From CAYMEV01 sp964389675 [NCBI: uncultured Candidatus Sumerlaeota bacterium] (GTDB lineage Bacteria > CAYMEV01), in the NCBI GenBank assembly GCA_964389675.1, contig CAYMEV010000014.1, positions 13,103-77,102 of the forward strand: a DNA stretch of 64,000 nt, read 5' to 3'. Position 1 is the first letter of the stretch, and every line of letters starts with the position of its first letter. The translations under genes were made by a program, and so were the position numbers. Below, piece by piece: positions 18,183 to 26,799 of this stretch. The notes below the pieces were generated by a model. That model saw nothing but the letters and a program-made list of their open reading frames with translations, searched no databases and was not told where the DNA came from.

Positions 18183-19715
18183 ATGCAGAAAAGATATCAG
18201 GCAGGTGCATGGATCCTGATCATTATTGCATTAATAATGATTCAGTTCTCATCATGCTCATCCGCCGGAAGGGAATACAGAAATGAAATTGAGTACACTG
18301 TCCTGTTCTTCAATGATATTCACGGGACCCTTTTTCCCTATAGTGAGGATGAGGACGGGCAGGTAAATCAATATGGCGGAATTACATATATTTCAAGGCT
18401 GGTCAAGGATATAAGAACAGAGAATGGTAAAACAGGCAAAAAGACCTTCCTTCTGTTTGGAGGGGATATTCTGCAGGGCAGCCTCATGTCGACCATATTC
18501 AAGGGTTACCCGGATGTACTGTGCTTTAATGAAATGGGGGTCGATGTAATGGTAATCGGGAATCACGAGTTTGATTACACGATACCAAATTTCATGCTGC
18601 TTATGCAGACAGCAAAATTTCCGTTCATTTCATCAAATATTATGTATGACGGAAGGCTGATGTGCAAACCTTTCGTAAAGCTGGAGCTTTCAGATGATCT
18701 TTATATAACTGTTATAGGGACCACAATAAAGGATATATTTGATGTTGCTGACAAAAGGCTGCTGGAGGGGATTACAACAACAGATTCAGTGGAGTCCATT
18801 AGAAAATATATTGATGAATTCAGCCAGGAGGGCCCGATAATTGTACTTTCCCATAATGAACTGGATACCGAGAAGAAGATAGCTGAAACCTATAACAGCA
18901 TAGATGCCCTTATAACAGGGCACGATCATATTCTGATCGACCCCTGCCTTCAGCTAAATAATGTGTGCATATTTCAGGCATACCAGAAGGGAAAATACCT
19001 GGGCAGGCTTGAAATGGCGTATTATCCTGATGATGGTGAGTCGCTGATAAAGGATTACAGGTATTATAAAATAACCCCGGAATTAAAAGAGGATGAAAAT
19101 GTAAGCAGGATAATAAACGGCTATAAGGAACAGCTTGATGCTCAGTTTTCAGACCCGATAGGCCGTACAGAAACATTTCTGGAAGGGGAAAGGCAGAAGA
19201 TAAGATGCAGCGAGACTAATCTCGGAAATTTCATCGCAGACAGTGTAAGGGGGTTCTTTAATACTGATATCGTATTCATAAATTCAGGGTCAGTAAGGTC
19301 CAGTATTAACAAAGGAACGATATCCCTGGGTGATATCTATAATTCTCTTACATTTGATAATGACATATACATTCTTGAATTAACCGGGAAGGAAATAATG
19401 GAGGTACTGGAAAAATCATTCGGCATAAACTATAATTATGGCGGTTTCCTTATTCAGTCAGGACTGAAAATTGAGCTTGAGGAAAGAGAAATTAAAAAGG
19501 TTCAGGTCATAAATGCAGGCGAAGAGCTGTTGCCTGATAAATCTTACAAGGTTGCGGTTAACAGCTTTATTGCCAACGGCGGGGATCATTACAGCATACT
19601 TGCATCAAAAGGGAAGGAAAAACAGTATATTTCCCTGAGGGATCTTGTAATCGACACGATAATGGCAAAGAAGACTATAAATCCATCAACAGACGGCAGG
19701 ATTTTATATAAATAG
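18183..19715 (+). CDS. 5'-nucleotidase/UshA-like metallophosphatase lipoprotein
   Basis: A 510-residue exported enzyme. The signal at 9-22 ends in the lipobox-like FSSC. The calcineurin-like metallophosphatase domain carries FNDIHG, GGDILQGS, GNHEFDY, SHNE and GHDH, which are the two-metal ligands. The C-terminal 5'-nucleotidase domain has NLGNFIAD, NSGSVRSSI and NGGDHYSI, where the last two bind the nucleoside. It likely dephosphorylates extracytoplasmic nucleotides or related phosphate esters. AAGGAG sits 7 nt before the ATG. It ends the operon that began at 13680. Confidence 0.93.
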   Translation: MQKRYQAGAWILIIIALIMIQFSSCSSAGREYRNEIEYTVLFFNDIHGTLFPYSEDEDGQVNQYGGITYISRLVKDIRTENGKTGKKTFLLFGGDILQGSLMSTIFKGYPDVLCFNEMGVDVMVIGNHEFDYTIPNFMLLMQTAKFPFISSNIMYDGRLMCKPFVKLELSDDLYITVIGTTIKDIFDVADKRLLEGITTTDSVESIRKYIDEFSQEGPIIVLSHNELDTEKKIAETYNSIDALITGHDHILIDPCLQLNNVCIFQAYQKGKYLGRLEMAYYPDDGESLIKDYRYYKITPELKEDENVSRIINGYKEQLDAQFSDPIGRTETFLEGERQKIRCSETNLGNFIADSVRGFFNTDIVFINSGSVRSSINKGTISLGDIYNSLTFDNDIYILELTGKEIMEVLEKSFGINYNYGGFLIQSGLKIELEEREIKKVQVINAGEELLPDKSYKVAVNSFIANGGDHYSILASKGKEKQYISLRDLVIDTIMAKKTINPSTDGRILYK

Positions 19716-19790
19716 AAATTAACTTTACAATATTTTGATATTGGCATATGCTCATATTGCAAAAATTAAAAATATCAAAGGAGAATTTTC

Positions 19791-20975
19791 ATGCATAATC
19801 TAAAAGATTCAAAGATAGACACAAAGACAGTACATGCAGGTATCTACGAGGATTGTTTCGGCTCTGTGGTACCTCCTATCTACCAGGTTTCCACATTCAA
19901 GTTCAAAAATGCTGACCATGGTGCAGACCTTTTTGCAGGAAAGTGCAAGGGGTATATATACACAAGGATGGCAAACCCGACAATAGAAAGCCTTGAGTGC
20001 TCAGTAGCCGCTCTCGAGAACGGGCATAAAGGCCTGGGCTGCGGGTCCGGCATGGCGGCTATTACAACCATACTCATGTCACTGCTGAAAAAGGGTGATC
20101 ATATTATATGCTCTGATGCAGTCTATGGCCCTACTAATACACTCTTAAAGACCATCCTGAACCAGTATGGAATTGAGAACGATATTGTTGATACAAGCAA
20201 TATTGATAATATAAAATCGAAAGTCAGAAAGAATACCAGGATAGTCTATGTCGAAACCCCTGGTAACCCTACTCTGGTTGTATCAGATATAAATGCCATA
20301 TCAAAACTGACAAAGAAGATAGGGGCATACCTGATTGTAGACAATACATTCATGAGCCCGGTACTGCAGAGGCCTCTTGAGCTTGGTGCAGATATTGTTG
20401 TGCACAGCATGACGAAGTTTCTGAACGGCCACGGCGACGTTGTAGCCGGGATGATAGTAGTCAAGGACGAAGACATGTATAAGAATGTTAGAAGGACACT
20501 TAACCATCTTGGCGGGACAATTGACCCGTTTAATTCCTTTCTGGTGCACAGGGGGATCAAAACACTTGCAATAAGGATGCAGAGGCACTGCGAAAATGCT
20601 TCTGAGATTGCAAAGTACCTTGAATCTCATAAAAAGGTTGATTGGGTTAGATATCCAGGCCTGAAAAGCCACCCGCAGTATAATATTCATAAGAAACAGA
20701 CTTCCGGGGGAGGTGGGATCATATCCTTTGGACTGAAAGGCGGCCTGAAGGCGGGGAAAAAAATGATGAACAGCGTCGGATTATTTGCACTTGCTGTCAG
20801 CCTCGGAGGTGTAGAAAGCCTGATACAGCATCCTGCATCAATGACCCATGCAGGAATGAAAAAGGAAGACAGGCTTTCTGCAAATATAACAGACGGGCTG
20901 GTCAGGATCTCCGTGGGAATAGAGAATGTTGATGACCTTATCAAAGACCTTGAAAAGTCAATGAGCAAATTATAG
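19791..20975 (+). CDS. Trans-sulfuration PLP enzyme, methionine gamma-lyase/cystathionine gamma-lyase-like
   Basis: A 394-residue Cys/Met-metabolism enzyme. Lys209 in HSMTKFLNGHGD holds pyridoxal phosphate. Other hallmarks are YTRMANPT, GSGMAAI, ETPGNPTL, the Asp in IVDNTF, and the C-terminal LGGVESLIQHPASMTH and RISVGIENVDDL. The long HRGIKTLAIRM segment and absence of a biosynthetic operon fit a gamma-lyase that degrades methionine or cystathionine, but cystathionine gamma-synthase cannot be excluded by eye. AAAGGAG precedes the ATG. A TTTACA-N17-TATGCT promoter candidate lies at 19724-19752. A DUF1847 gene follows 3 bp downstream. Confidence 0.92.
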   Translation: MHNLKDSKIDTKTVHAGIYEDCFGSVVPPIYQVSTFKFKNADHGADLFAGKCKGYIYTRMANPTIESLECSVAALENGHKGLGCGSGMAAITTILMSLLKKGDHIICSDAVYGPTNTLLKTILNQYGIENDIVDTSNIDNIKSKVRKNTRIVYVETPGNPTLVVSDINAISKLTKKIGAYLIVDNTFMSPVLQRPLELGADIVVHSMTKFLNGHGDVVAGMIVVKDEDMYKNVRRTLNHLGGTIDPFNSFLVHRGIKTLAIRMQRHCENASEIAKYLESHKKVDWVRYPGLKSHPQYNIHKKQTSGGGGIISFGLKGGLKAGKKMMNSVGLFALAVSLGGVESLIQHPASMTHAGMKKEDRLSANITDGLVRISVGIENVDDLIKDLEKSMSKL

Positions 20976-20978
20976 GTA

Positions 20979-21542
20979 ATGAAATGTCATCTCTGCATCG
21001 ATAAAAAGTGCCATACAGAAGGCAAGGACTGCTCCGGGATTGAAGGGAAGCCGGAATTATCCAGGGAATATATTAATGCAGGCAGTATCGAGGCGGATTA
21101 TTATAATAAATATAACAGGTTTCAGGAGCTTGTTGAATATTGCAGATTGAACGGCTATACCAGGATTGGTATAGCCTTCTGCATAGGGCTTGCCTCCGAA
21201 GCTGAGGCTTTCTGCAGTATGCTTGAAAGCTTCGGGTTTATAATAGATTCTGTCTGCTGTAAGATCGGCGGTATAGACAAGGATGATGCTGGATTAAAAA
21301 AGATAAACAAGGGGCAGTATGAGTCCATGTGCAACCCGTATTTTCAGGCAGAGATACTCAACAGGAGCAAAACGGACCTGAATATTATCTTTGGCCTATG
21401 TATGGGGCATGATATCGAATTTTCAAAACACTCAAAAGCTCCTGTGACAACATTCCTTGTCAAAGACAGGGTGCTTGGCCATAATCCGGCTGCAAGTGTC
21501 TATTCGAAGTATGTACAAAAGAAAATAATGCAGGACGGCTGA
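20979..21542 (+). CDS. DUF1847 metal-binding protein
   Basis: A 187-residue cysteine-rich cytosolic protein. N-terminal CHLCIDKKCHTEGKDC resembles a metal-binding knuckle. A second set is in CCKIGG, CNPYFQAE, GLCMGHD and the ending KDRVLGHNP, all typical of DUF1847. The biochemical function is unknown. It starts 3 bp after the PLP enzyme stop, so the two are one transcript; a role in handling sulfide or a thiol released by the lyase would fit, but that is inference. Confidence 0.87.
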   Translation: MKCHLCIDKKCHTEGKDCSGIEGKPELSREYINAGSIEADYYNKYNRFQELVEYCRLNGYTRIGIAFCIGLASEAEAFCSMLESFGFIIDSVCCKIGGIDKDDAGLKKINKGQYESMCNPYFQAEILNRSKTDLNIIFGLCMGHDIEFSKHSKAPVTTFLVKDRVLGHNPAASVYSKYVQKKIMQDG

Positions 21543-21572
21543 AATTATACCGGCCAGAAGTAAAACAGGGAT

Positions 21573-21944
21573 TCAGGAACTGTTTTCTTCAAGCCCCCTT
21601 ATAATATCAATAAGCCTGCTGATCTTGTAAGGTTTGGGAAGAAAGATAGTCCTGTCCCTGGTGTTTGCTTCGCAGCAGTCTTTTTCCAGAAATGAGCCTG
21701 AAGTGAGTATCACAGGCACGGGCCGGTTGAGCTTGCTGATCTCGGATATGAGGTCCTCACCGCTTAAATCCTTCATCTGTTTGTCAGTTATGACCAGATC
21801 GATATCCTTATTCATATTGAAAGCCTCGAGCGCCTGAAATCCCGATGAACAAGGGATAATACGATAGTCAAAGCCTGAAAGGACCTCGCTTTCTATGGAA
21901 AGCAGTGTTTCATCATCATCAACCAATAAAATAGTCCTGATCAT
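21573..21944 (-). CDS. Stand-alone response regulator receiver protein
   Basis: A 123-residue single-domain receiver. The acidic pocket is VDDDE, the phosphoacceptor is Asp54 in VITDKQM, the conserved Thr/Ser is in ILTSGS, and Lys is in LPKPY. There is no output domain, so it probably passes phosphate on or acts by binding (CheY/Spo0F style). No kinase is adjacent; the hybrid kinase at 34668 is the only histidine kinase in the window. The ATG has no ribosome site; a consensus promoter places transcription start at the A of the ATG (see 21951-21979). Confidence 0.93.
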   Translation of the reverse strand: MIRTILLVDDDETLLSIESEVLSGFDYRIIPCSSGFQALEAFNMNKDIDLVITDKQMKDLSGEDLISEISKLNRPVPVILTSGSFLEKDCCEANTRDRTIFLPKPYKISRLIDIIRGLEENSS

Positions 21945-21950
21945 GAAACC

Positions 21951-21979
21951 ATTATAATTGCTGATATCAGCTATGTCAA
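21951..21979 (-). promoter_or_regulatory. Consensus sigma-70 promoter with palindrome in the spacer, for the response regulator
   Basis: On the minus strand TTGACA (21974-21979) and TATAAT (21951-21956) are both perfect consensus hexamers with a 17-nt spacer. The spacer contains the 12-bp palindrome GCTGATATCAGC (21960-21971), a natural place for a repressor. The -10 element ends 6 nt from the ATG, so the transcript should start at or next to the initiation codon. Confidence 0.7.
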
Positions 21980-22002
21980 AAATAAATTATTCTATTATTT
22001 AC

Positions 22003-22031
22003 TTGAAATTTTTAAGCAATGATAATATAAA
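22003..22031 (+). promoter_or_regulatory. Promoter of glmS
   Basis: TTGAAA (22003-22008), 17-nt spacer, TATAAA (22026-22031), about 35 nt upstream of the glmS start. No glmS ribozyme-like structure fits between promoter and gene. Confidence 0.6.
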
Positions 22032-22066
22032 ATTTGGTGTAGAAGGCAGGGTAAAAGGAGGATCTA

Positions 22067-23893
22067 ATGTGCGGAATTATTGGTTATATAGGAAAATCAA
22101 ATGCATATGATATACTTATCAATGGCCTGAAAAAACTCGAATACAGGGGTTATGACTCAGCAGGGCTTTCCATCTTTCATGGAAAAGGCATAAAGAGGCA
22201 CAGGGTAATAGGTAAGGTTGCCGACCTTGAGAAATATATTGAAAAAAAGAGCCTTTCAGGAAATCTCGGGATTGCTCATACAAGATGGGCTACCCATGGC
22301 AGGCCTTCCGTAAGGAATGCACACCCCCACTCTGACTGCACAGGCAGTATACACATTGCTCATAACGGCATTATAGAAAACTACAGCGAGATAAAGCAAT
22401 TCCTGAAAGCCAGGGGGCACAAATTTTCAAGCCAGACGGACAGCGAGGTCATAGCTCATCTTATAGAGGAATACCTTGATCTCGGTTTTGAATCCGCCAT
22501 TAAAAAGGCCCTTGGCGATTTGGAAGGCGCATTCGGGATTGCAGCCATTTACAGGGAAAAGCCGGACAGCCTTGTAATAGGGCGCAGGGGCAGCCCCATG
22601 GTATTTGGCATCGGCGATGACGGTTTTATTGTTGCATCAGATACTCAGGCAATGAACAGCAATATACAGAAGGTAATATACCTTCAGGACAATGAGGTTG
22701 TTTTTATAAGAAAGGACAGCTATGAGCATGTTTCTATTGAAGATAAGCCAATACACAGAGAGATCCAGAATATTGAGATAAAGGACATTGTAATGGACAG
22801 GAAGGGCTATAAGCATTATATGCTCAAGGAGATATTCGAACAGCCGGAAACAATTGAAAATGCAATAAAGGGAAGGATCGACCAGAACGATGCTGTTTCC
22901 AAGCTTGGGGGGCTTGAAGAGATCATATCCAGTCTTAAAAGCAAGAAAAGGCTGATGCTTGTATCATGCGGGACTTCCTATTATGCAGGCCTCTATGGAA
23001 GATATATATTTGAAAAGCTTACAAATCTTGATGTTGAAGTAGAGCTTGCCTCTGAATTCAGATACAGGTATCTGAGGCTCAATGAGGATGATATAGTGCT
23101 TGCCATAAGCCAGAGCGGCGAAACAGCAGATACCATAGGTGCTATAAAGGAGGCAAAGAGAAGGGGAGCGCTTGTACTGGGACTGGTGAATGTTGTAGGC
23201 TCCACGATCTCCAGGCTCACGGATGCAGGTGTTTATAATCATGCCGGCCCGGAAATAGGGGTTGCTTCGACCAAGCTTTTCTCATCCCAGTGTGTCATCC
23301 TTCTGCTGATGGCCCTGTTGATAGGCAGGCAGTCATACCTGTCCTATGGCGACGGCCTAAGGATAATCAGGTCGATACGGAAGCTCCCCATGAAGATCAA
23401 GATTATTCTGGAAAGGAATGAGGAAATCAAACGGATTGCAAAAAAATATGCAGAGTATAAGGATTTTCTGTACATAGGGAGGATGTATTCCCTGCCGATA
23501 GCCTATGAAGGTGCATTAAAGCTCAAGGAAATATCCTATATCCATGCTGAAGCTTATCCTGCTGGTGAAATGAAGCATGGCCCTATCTCGCTTATTGATG
23601 AGAAATTTCCCACTGTTGCTATAGTTCCAAGCGATGTGTCCTATGAAAAGACCATTTCAAACATAGAGGAGATCAGGGTAAGGAATGGCAAGGTAATAGC
23701 AATAGCTACAGAGGGAGATAAAATGATAAAAAATTATGCTAATGATGTAATATACATTCCCAGGGCTGATGAAGTGGTCCAGCCTATCCTGTCGGTAATC
23801 CCTCTTCAGCTGTTCGCCTATCATGTTGCTGATATCAACAGGAGGGAGATTGATAAACCCAGGAACCTTGCAAAAAGTGTTACGGTTGAATAA
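22067..23893 (+). CDS. glmS: Glutamine-fructose-6-phosphate aminotransferase (isomerizing)
   Basis: A 608-residue cytosolic enzyme making glucosamine-6-phosphate from fructose-6-phosphate and glutamine, the first step to UDP-GlcNAc. The N-terminal glutaminase starts at Cys2 (MCGIIGYIG) and has YRGYDSAG, HTRWATHG and HNGIIENY. The linker contains HYMLKEIFEQP. Two SIS domains follow, with SCGTSYYAG, SQSGETADT and the ending DKPRNLAKSVTVE. The ribosome site is AAAAGGAGGA. Its 3' end overlaps the next gene. Confidence 0.98.
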   Translation: MCGIIGYIGKSNAYDILINGLKKLEYRGYDSAGLSIFHGKGIKRHRVIGKVADLEKYIEKKSLSGNLGIAHTRWATHGRPSVRNAHPHSDCTGSIHIAHNGIIENYSEIKQFLKARGHKFSSQTDSEVIAHLIEEYLDLGFESAIKKALGDLEGAFGIAAIYREKPDSLVIGRRGSPMVFGIGDDGFIVASDTQAMNSNIQKVIYLQDNEVVFIRKDSYEHVSIEDKPIHREIQNIEIKDIVMDRKGYKHYMLKEIFEQPETIENAIKGRIDQNDAVSKLGGLEEIISSLKSKKRLMLVSCGTSYYAGLYGRYIFEKLTNLDVEVELASEFRYRYLRLNEDDIVLAISQSGETADTIGAIKEAKRRGALVLGLVNVVGSTISRLTDAGVYNHAGPEIGVASTKLFSSQCVILLLMALLIGRQSYLSYGDGLRIIRSIRKLPMKIKIILERNEEIKRIAKKYAEYKDFLYIGRMYSLPIAYEGALKLKEISYIHAEAYPAGEMKHGPISLIDEKFPTVAIVPSDVSYEKTISNIEEIRVRNGKVIAIATEGDKMIKNYANDVIYIPRADEVVQPILSVIPLQLFAYHVADINRREIDKPRNLAKSVTVE

Positions 23894-26324
23894 AAGCCAC
23901 CTAAATACCATTATCTTCCTGTCAGGATTCTATTTCCTGTATTCCGAGGTCCTGTGGCAAAGAATACTGAAGCTTGTTCTTGGAAGCTCAACCCTTTCAA
24001 ACAGTGTTGTACTGACAGCTATTATGAGCGGGCTTGCTGCAGGATATCTTCTTTCACTAAAACTGATAGGGAGAATAAGCAGAGACAGACTCATAAAGTC
24101 AGTCTTTATATTGAACATACTGACCGCAGGAACCTCAGTCTTCGTGCTTCAGAATATCGATTATTCAGTATTTATTTCAGGGTTTCTGGATATTGAAAAA
24201 ACATCAGGTATTATTATAATTATCTTCAATTATGCATTTTCCCTGATTATCACATCTCTTCCCTGTATTACAGCAGGAATGATGATACCTGTTGTGCAGT
24301 CACATTTTCCCATTTCCTCATTTTCCATCACATATAGCCTGTATAATGCCGGGGGCCTTCTGGGAGGCTTTATATGCGCATTCTATTCAATAAGGTACTT
24401 TGGGTTATATAAGGGTTTTTATCTGATATCTGCCCTGCTCATGGCCTATGCTTTAATGGTTGCATTTGCAAAAGCCTTCTGCGACAAAGGAAAAGAGGAT
24501 ATTAAAAGCCGGGGTATCAGTGCAGGTCCCGTGAATATGCCCCTGAAGTGGATAGCAATACTGATCTTTATGCTCGGATTTGCTTCGCTTGCAATGCAGG
24601 TACTTTATGCCAGGGTGCTTACCGTTATTGTTTCAAACACAACATACAGTTTTTCGACCGTGGTCCTTGTATATATTGCAGGAATATCTGCGGGCAGCTG
24701 GCTTTCAAAAAAGGTAGCACTAAAGGGCCGGAATACCATCGCAGGAATAATATTTATTCTTGTATCCTGGATATTTATACTTATTCTTCTGCTTGAAAGC
24801 CTGGGGGGGATCTATATATTTTTTGCAAGGCTCTTCAGCGACAGCTGTTTAAGGACTGTATTATCCGTCTTTATTCTCTCCATAATTCTGCTTTTTATTC
24901 CTGCTGTGTGCCTGAACATGCTTTTTGTATACCTTACACGTATGCTTGGCGCAAAGACCAGCGAAGGGACAGCATCATCAAAAAGCCTGCTTTATTCAAC
25001 CGCCGGGTCTGTCCTTGGAGCGATTACAGCTACCTTTATACTTTTACCCCATGCTGGAATAACAAAATCACTGCTTCTAATTTCACTGGCCTTTTTAATT
25101 GCCTGTATTGCCTTTATGCGGAAAAGGGTATTGAAATTTGGGTCATATGGTTTATGCGGTGCACTTGTTCTCATGTTCCTGTTCTATAATGCAAAGATAC
25201 TGCCGCCGTCAATATTCAGGATGGAGCACAGGGATGACAGGCTCCTTTATTATAAGGAGACTTCGCATGGAAATGTATGTGTGATAGAGGATAAGAAAAA
25301 CGGCCTTCTTGCCGCCTATGTCGATAATAATGCTGTTATCGGGACAGCCTATGATGCTATGAAAACTGTCAACATGCTTGGTTTTCTGCCCCTGTTGTAT
25401 AACCCTGAGCCTGAAAGCATCCTTGTGATAGGGTTTGGCATGGGGGTTACAAGCGGTGTTCTCGGTACAGCAGTAAAAAACCTCATATTCAGTGTTGAAA
25501 TAGTGCCTTATATATTCAAGGCCGCGGAATTTTTCAGCGAACATAACTATAATATACTTGAAAATAGCCGCCTGAAGAAGATTTCGATGGATGGAAGGGT
25601 CTTTCTCAACTATTCAAAAAACAGGTATGATATTATATCCTGTGACCCCACCCACCCGCTTCTGGGATCAAATTCCCTTTATACAAAAGACTATTTCATG
25701 CTTTGCAGGGACAGTCTCAAGGAAAAGGGGGTAATGACCCAGTACCTTCCGATGCACTTTCTTTCTCACAGGTCTTTCTTAAGTATTTTGAAGAATTTCA
25801 GCGATGTATTCGATGACCTTACCATATGGCTGTCCTATACACACCTTGTGATCATGGGCAGAAAGGGTGATATTGACATGGATTTCAGGAATATACGCAG
25901 TATTGATATATCAGTGCGAAGAAAGATGCAGGCATTCGGCATAACAGACCTGAGCAGCCTGTTGTCCAGCTATATATGCGACAGGGAAGCCCTGATAAAC
26001 AAAATCCCTGCCGGAATAAAGAATAATACGGATTCATTCCCATTTGTGGAATTTGATACCTTCTTTGACAGGGAAGAGGAGTTCAGGAAAAATATAGACT
26101 TTATCGCAGATCTCCGTAATGTCCCCCTTCACCTCGCAGGAGATGCAAGCAGGGAGAAGATCATTATGGCATATAAGGCCAAGGAATATATGATAAAAGC
26201 ACTGATACTCGAGAGAGAGGGCAAAACAGGCGAAGCAGTGAAAATGATAGAAAAGGGCCTTGATATATATATGGGCGATGCTGAAATGCGCAACTACCTC
26301 TATTTCCTTAAAAGCAATATGTGA
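23850..26324 (+). CDS. Membrane-fused spermidine-synthase-like protein
   Basis: A protein of about 824 residues. About 13 predicted helices (residues 15-440) resemble the fused MFS-type membrane part, starting with the typical LSGFYFLYSEVLWQRIL. A soluble polyamine-synthase-like Rossmann domain (about 500-700) has the SAM-type loop VIGFGMGVTSG and IISCDPTHP. A TPR-like C-terminus (EREGKTGEAVKMIEKGL) closes the protein. Catalytic aspartates of true spermidine synthases are not all visible, so the substrate is unknown. The start is likely TTG at 23850, behind AGGAGG (23840-23845); an ATG at 23823 lacks a site. It overlaps glmS by 44 bp and is probably translated in coupling with it. Confidence 0.82.
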   Translation: MINPGTLQKVLRLNKSHLNTIIFLSGFYFLYSEVLWQRILKLVLGSSTLSNSVVLTAIMSGLAAGYLLSLKLIGRISRDRLIKSVFILNILTAGTSVFVLQNIDYSVFISGFLDIEKTSGIIIIIFNYAFSLIITSLPCITAGMMIPVVQSHFPISSFSITYSLYNAGGLLGGFICAFYSIRYFGLYKGFYLISALLMAYALMVAFAKAFCDKGKEDIKSRGISAGPVNMPLKWIAILIFMLGFASLAMQVLYARVLTVIVSNTTYSFSTVVLVYIAGISAGSWLSKKVALKGRNTIAGIIFILVSWIFILILLLESLGGIYIFFARLFSDSCLRTVLSVFILSIILLFIPAVCLNMLFVYLTRMLGAKTSEGTASSKSLLYSTAGSVLGAITATFILLPHAGITKSLLLISLAFLIACIAFMRKRVLKFGSYGLCGALVLMFLFYNAKILPPSIFRMEHRDDRLLYYKETSHGNVCVIEDKKNGLLAAYVDNNAVIGTAYDAMKTVNMLGFLPLLYNPEPESILVIGFGMGVTSGVLGTAVKNLIFSVEIVPYIFKAAEFFSEHNYNILENSRLKKISMDGRVFLNYSKNRYDIISCDPTHPLLGSNSLYTKDYFMLCRDSLKEKGVMTQYLPMHFLSHRSFLSILKNFSDVFDDLTIWLSYTHLVIMGRKGDIDMDFRNIRSIDISVRRKMQAFGITDLSSLLSSYICDREALINKIPAGIKNNTDSFPFVEFDTFFDREEEFRKNIDFIADLRNVPLHLAGDASREKIIMAYKAKEYMIKALILEREGKTGEAVKMIEKGLDIYMGDAEMRNYLYFLKSNM

Positions 26325-26348
26325 ACCTTAATACCGGGGCTTACCAGT

Positions 26349-26690
26349 TCAGAAGCTGTCTTCAAACAATATCTGAAGATCTGTCTGCAGGCTGGCAGGC
26401 TTCAGTTTTTCATTAAGCGGGGATTGAGCCCTGATCTGATTCGGGCTCTTCGTAATTATCTTTTTACTGGCAAGGATGCCAGCAAAATCATAAATCTTTC
26501 TGGATATATCACCGGGGATCTTTGATCTTTTGCATATCAGCTCAAGGTCAGCTCCGTTAATAATGCTTTCCCATATAGCAGAGGCATTTTTTGAAAGTAT
26601 ATATATTTTATTATTGTTAAAATCTGAAATGCATATATGGCCGTCTATTGTATGGAAATATATATTGCTGTTAAGGGTATAGCTGTCCAT
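26349..26690 (-). CDS. PqqD-like (RiPP recognition element-type) protein
   Basis: A 113-residue protein matching the PqqD winged-helix family: an N-terminal beta hairpin (IYFHTIDGHICISDFNNNKIYIL), then the helix SKNASAIWESIINGAD, and a wing with FAGILASKKIIT. PqqD-type domains hold leader peptides for radical-SAM or other maturases of ribosomal peptides. Here no maturase or precursor is adjacent. The last 30 residues are a polar tail. It has its own promoter (26700-26728) and stands divergent from the penicillin-acylase-type gene. It may work with radical-SAM genes elsewhere, or be a repurposed domain. Confidence 0.72.
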   Translation of the reverse strand: MDSYTLNSNIYFHTIDGHICISDFNNNKIYILSKNASAIWESIINGADLELICKRSKIPGDISRKIYDFAGILASKKIITKSPNQIRAQSPLNEKLKPASLQTDLQILFEDSF

Positions 26691-26699
26691 GATTTCTTT

Positions 26700-26728
26700 A
26701 GTATAATGCCTCAGTTCAGCCAGTTCAA
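26700..26728 (-). promoter_or_regulatory. Promoter of the PqqD-like gene
   Basis: Minus-strand TTGAAC (26723-26728), 17-nt spacer, TATACT (26700-26705), ending 9 nt before the ATG at 26690. The 5' leader would be only a few nucleotides, so this is possibly leaderless too. Confidence 0.5.
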
Positions 26729-26735
26729 TAAAATA

Positions 26736-26763
26736 TTGTTATTTATGATCTGTAGGGTATAAT
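26736..26763 (+). promoter_or_regulatory. Promoter of the penicillin-acylase-type gene
   Basis: TTGTTA (26736-26741), 16-nt spacer, TATAAT (26758-26763), about 36 nt before the ATG at 26800. It lies back to back with the PqqD-like promoter only 7 bp away. Confidence 0.55.
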
Positions 26764-26799
26764 ACTGAAAACATTAAAAATTTTTATTTTCAGGTAAGT

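Noticed and set aside
21945-22066. glmS ribozyme/riboswitch
   Set aside because: Only about 35 nt lie between the promoter and the ATG, too short for the ribozyme, and its conserved core is not seen.
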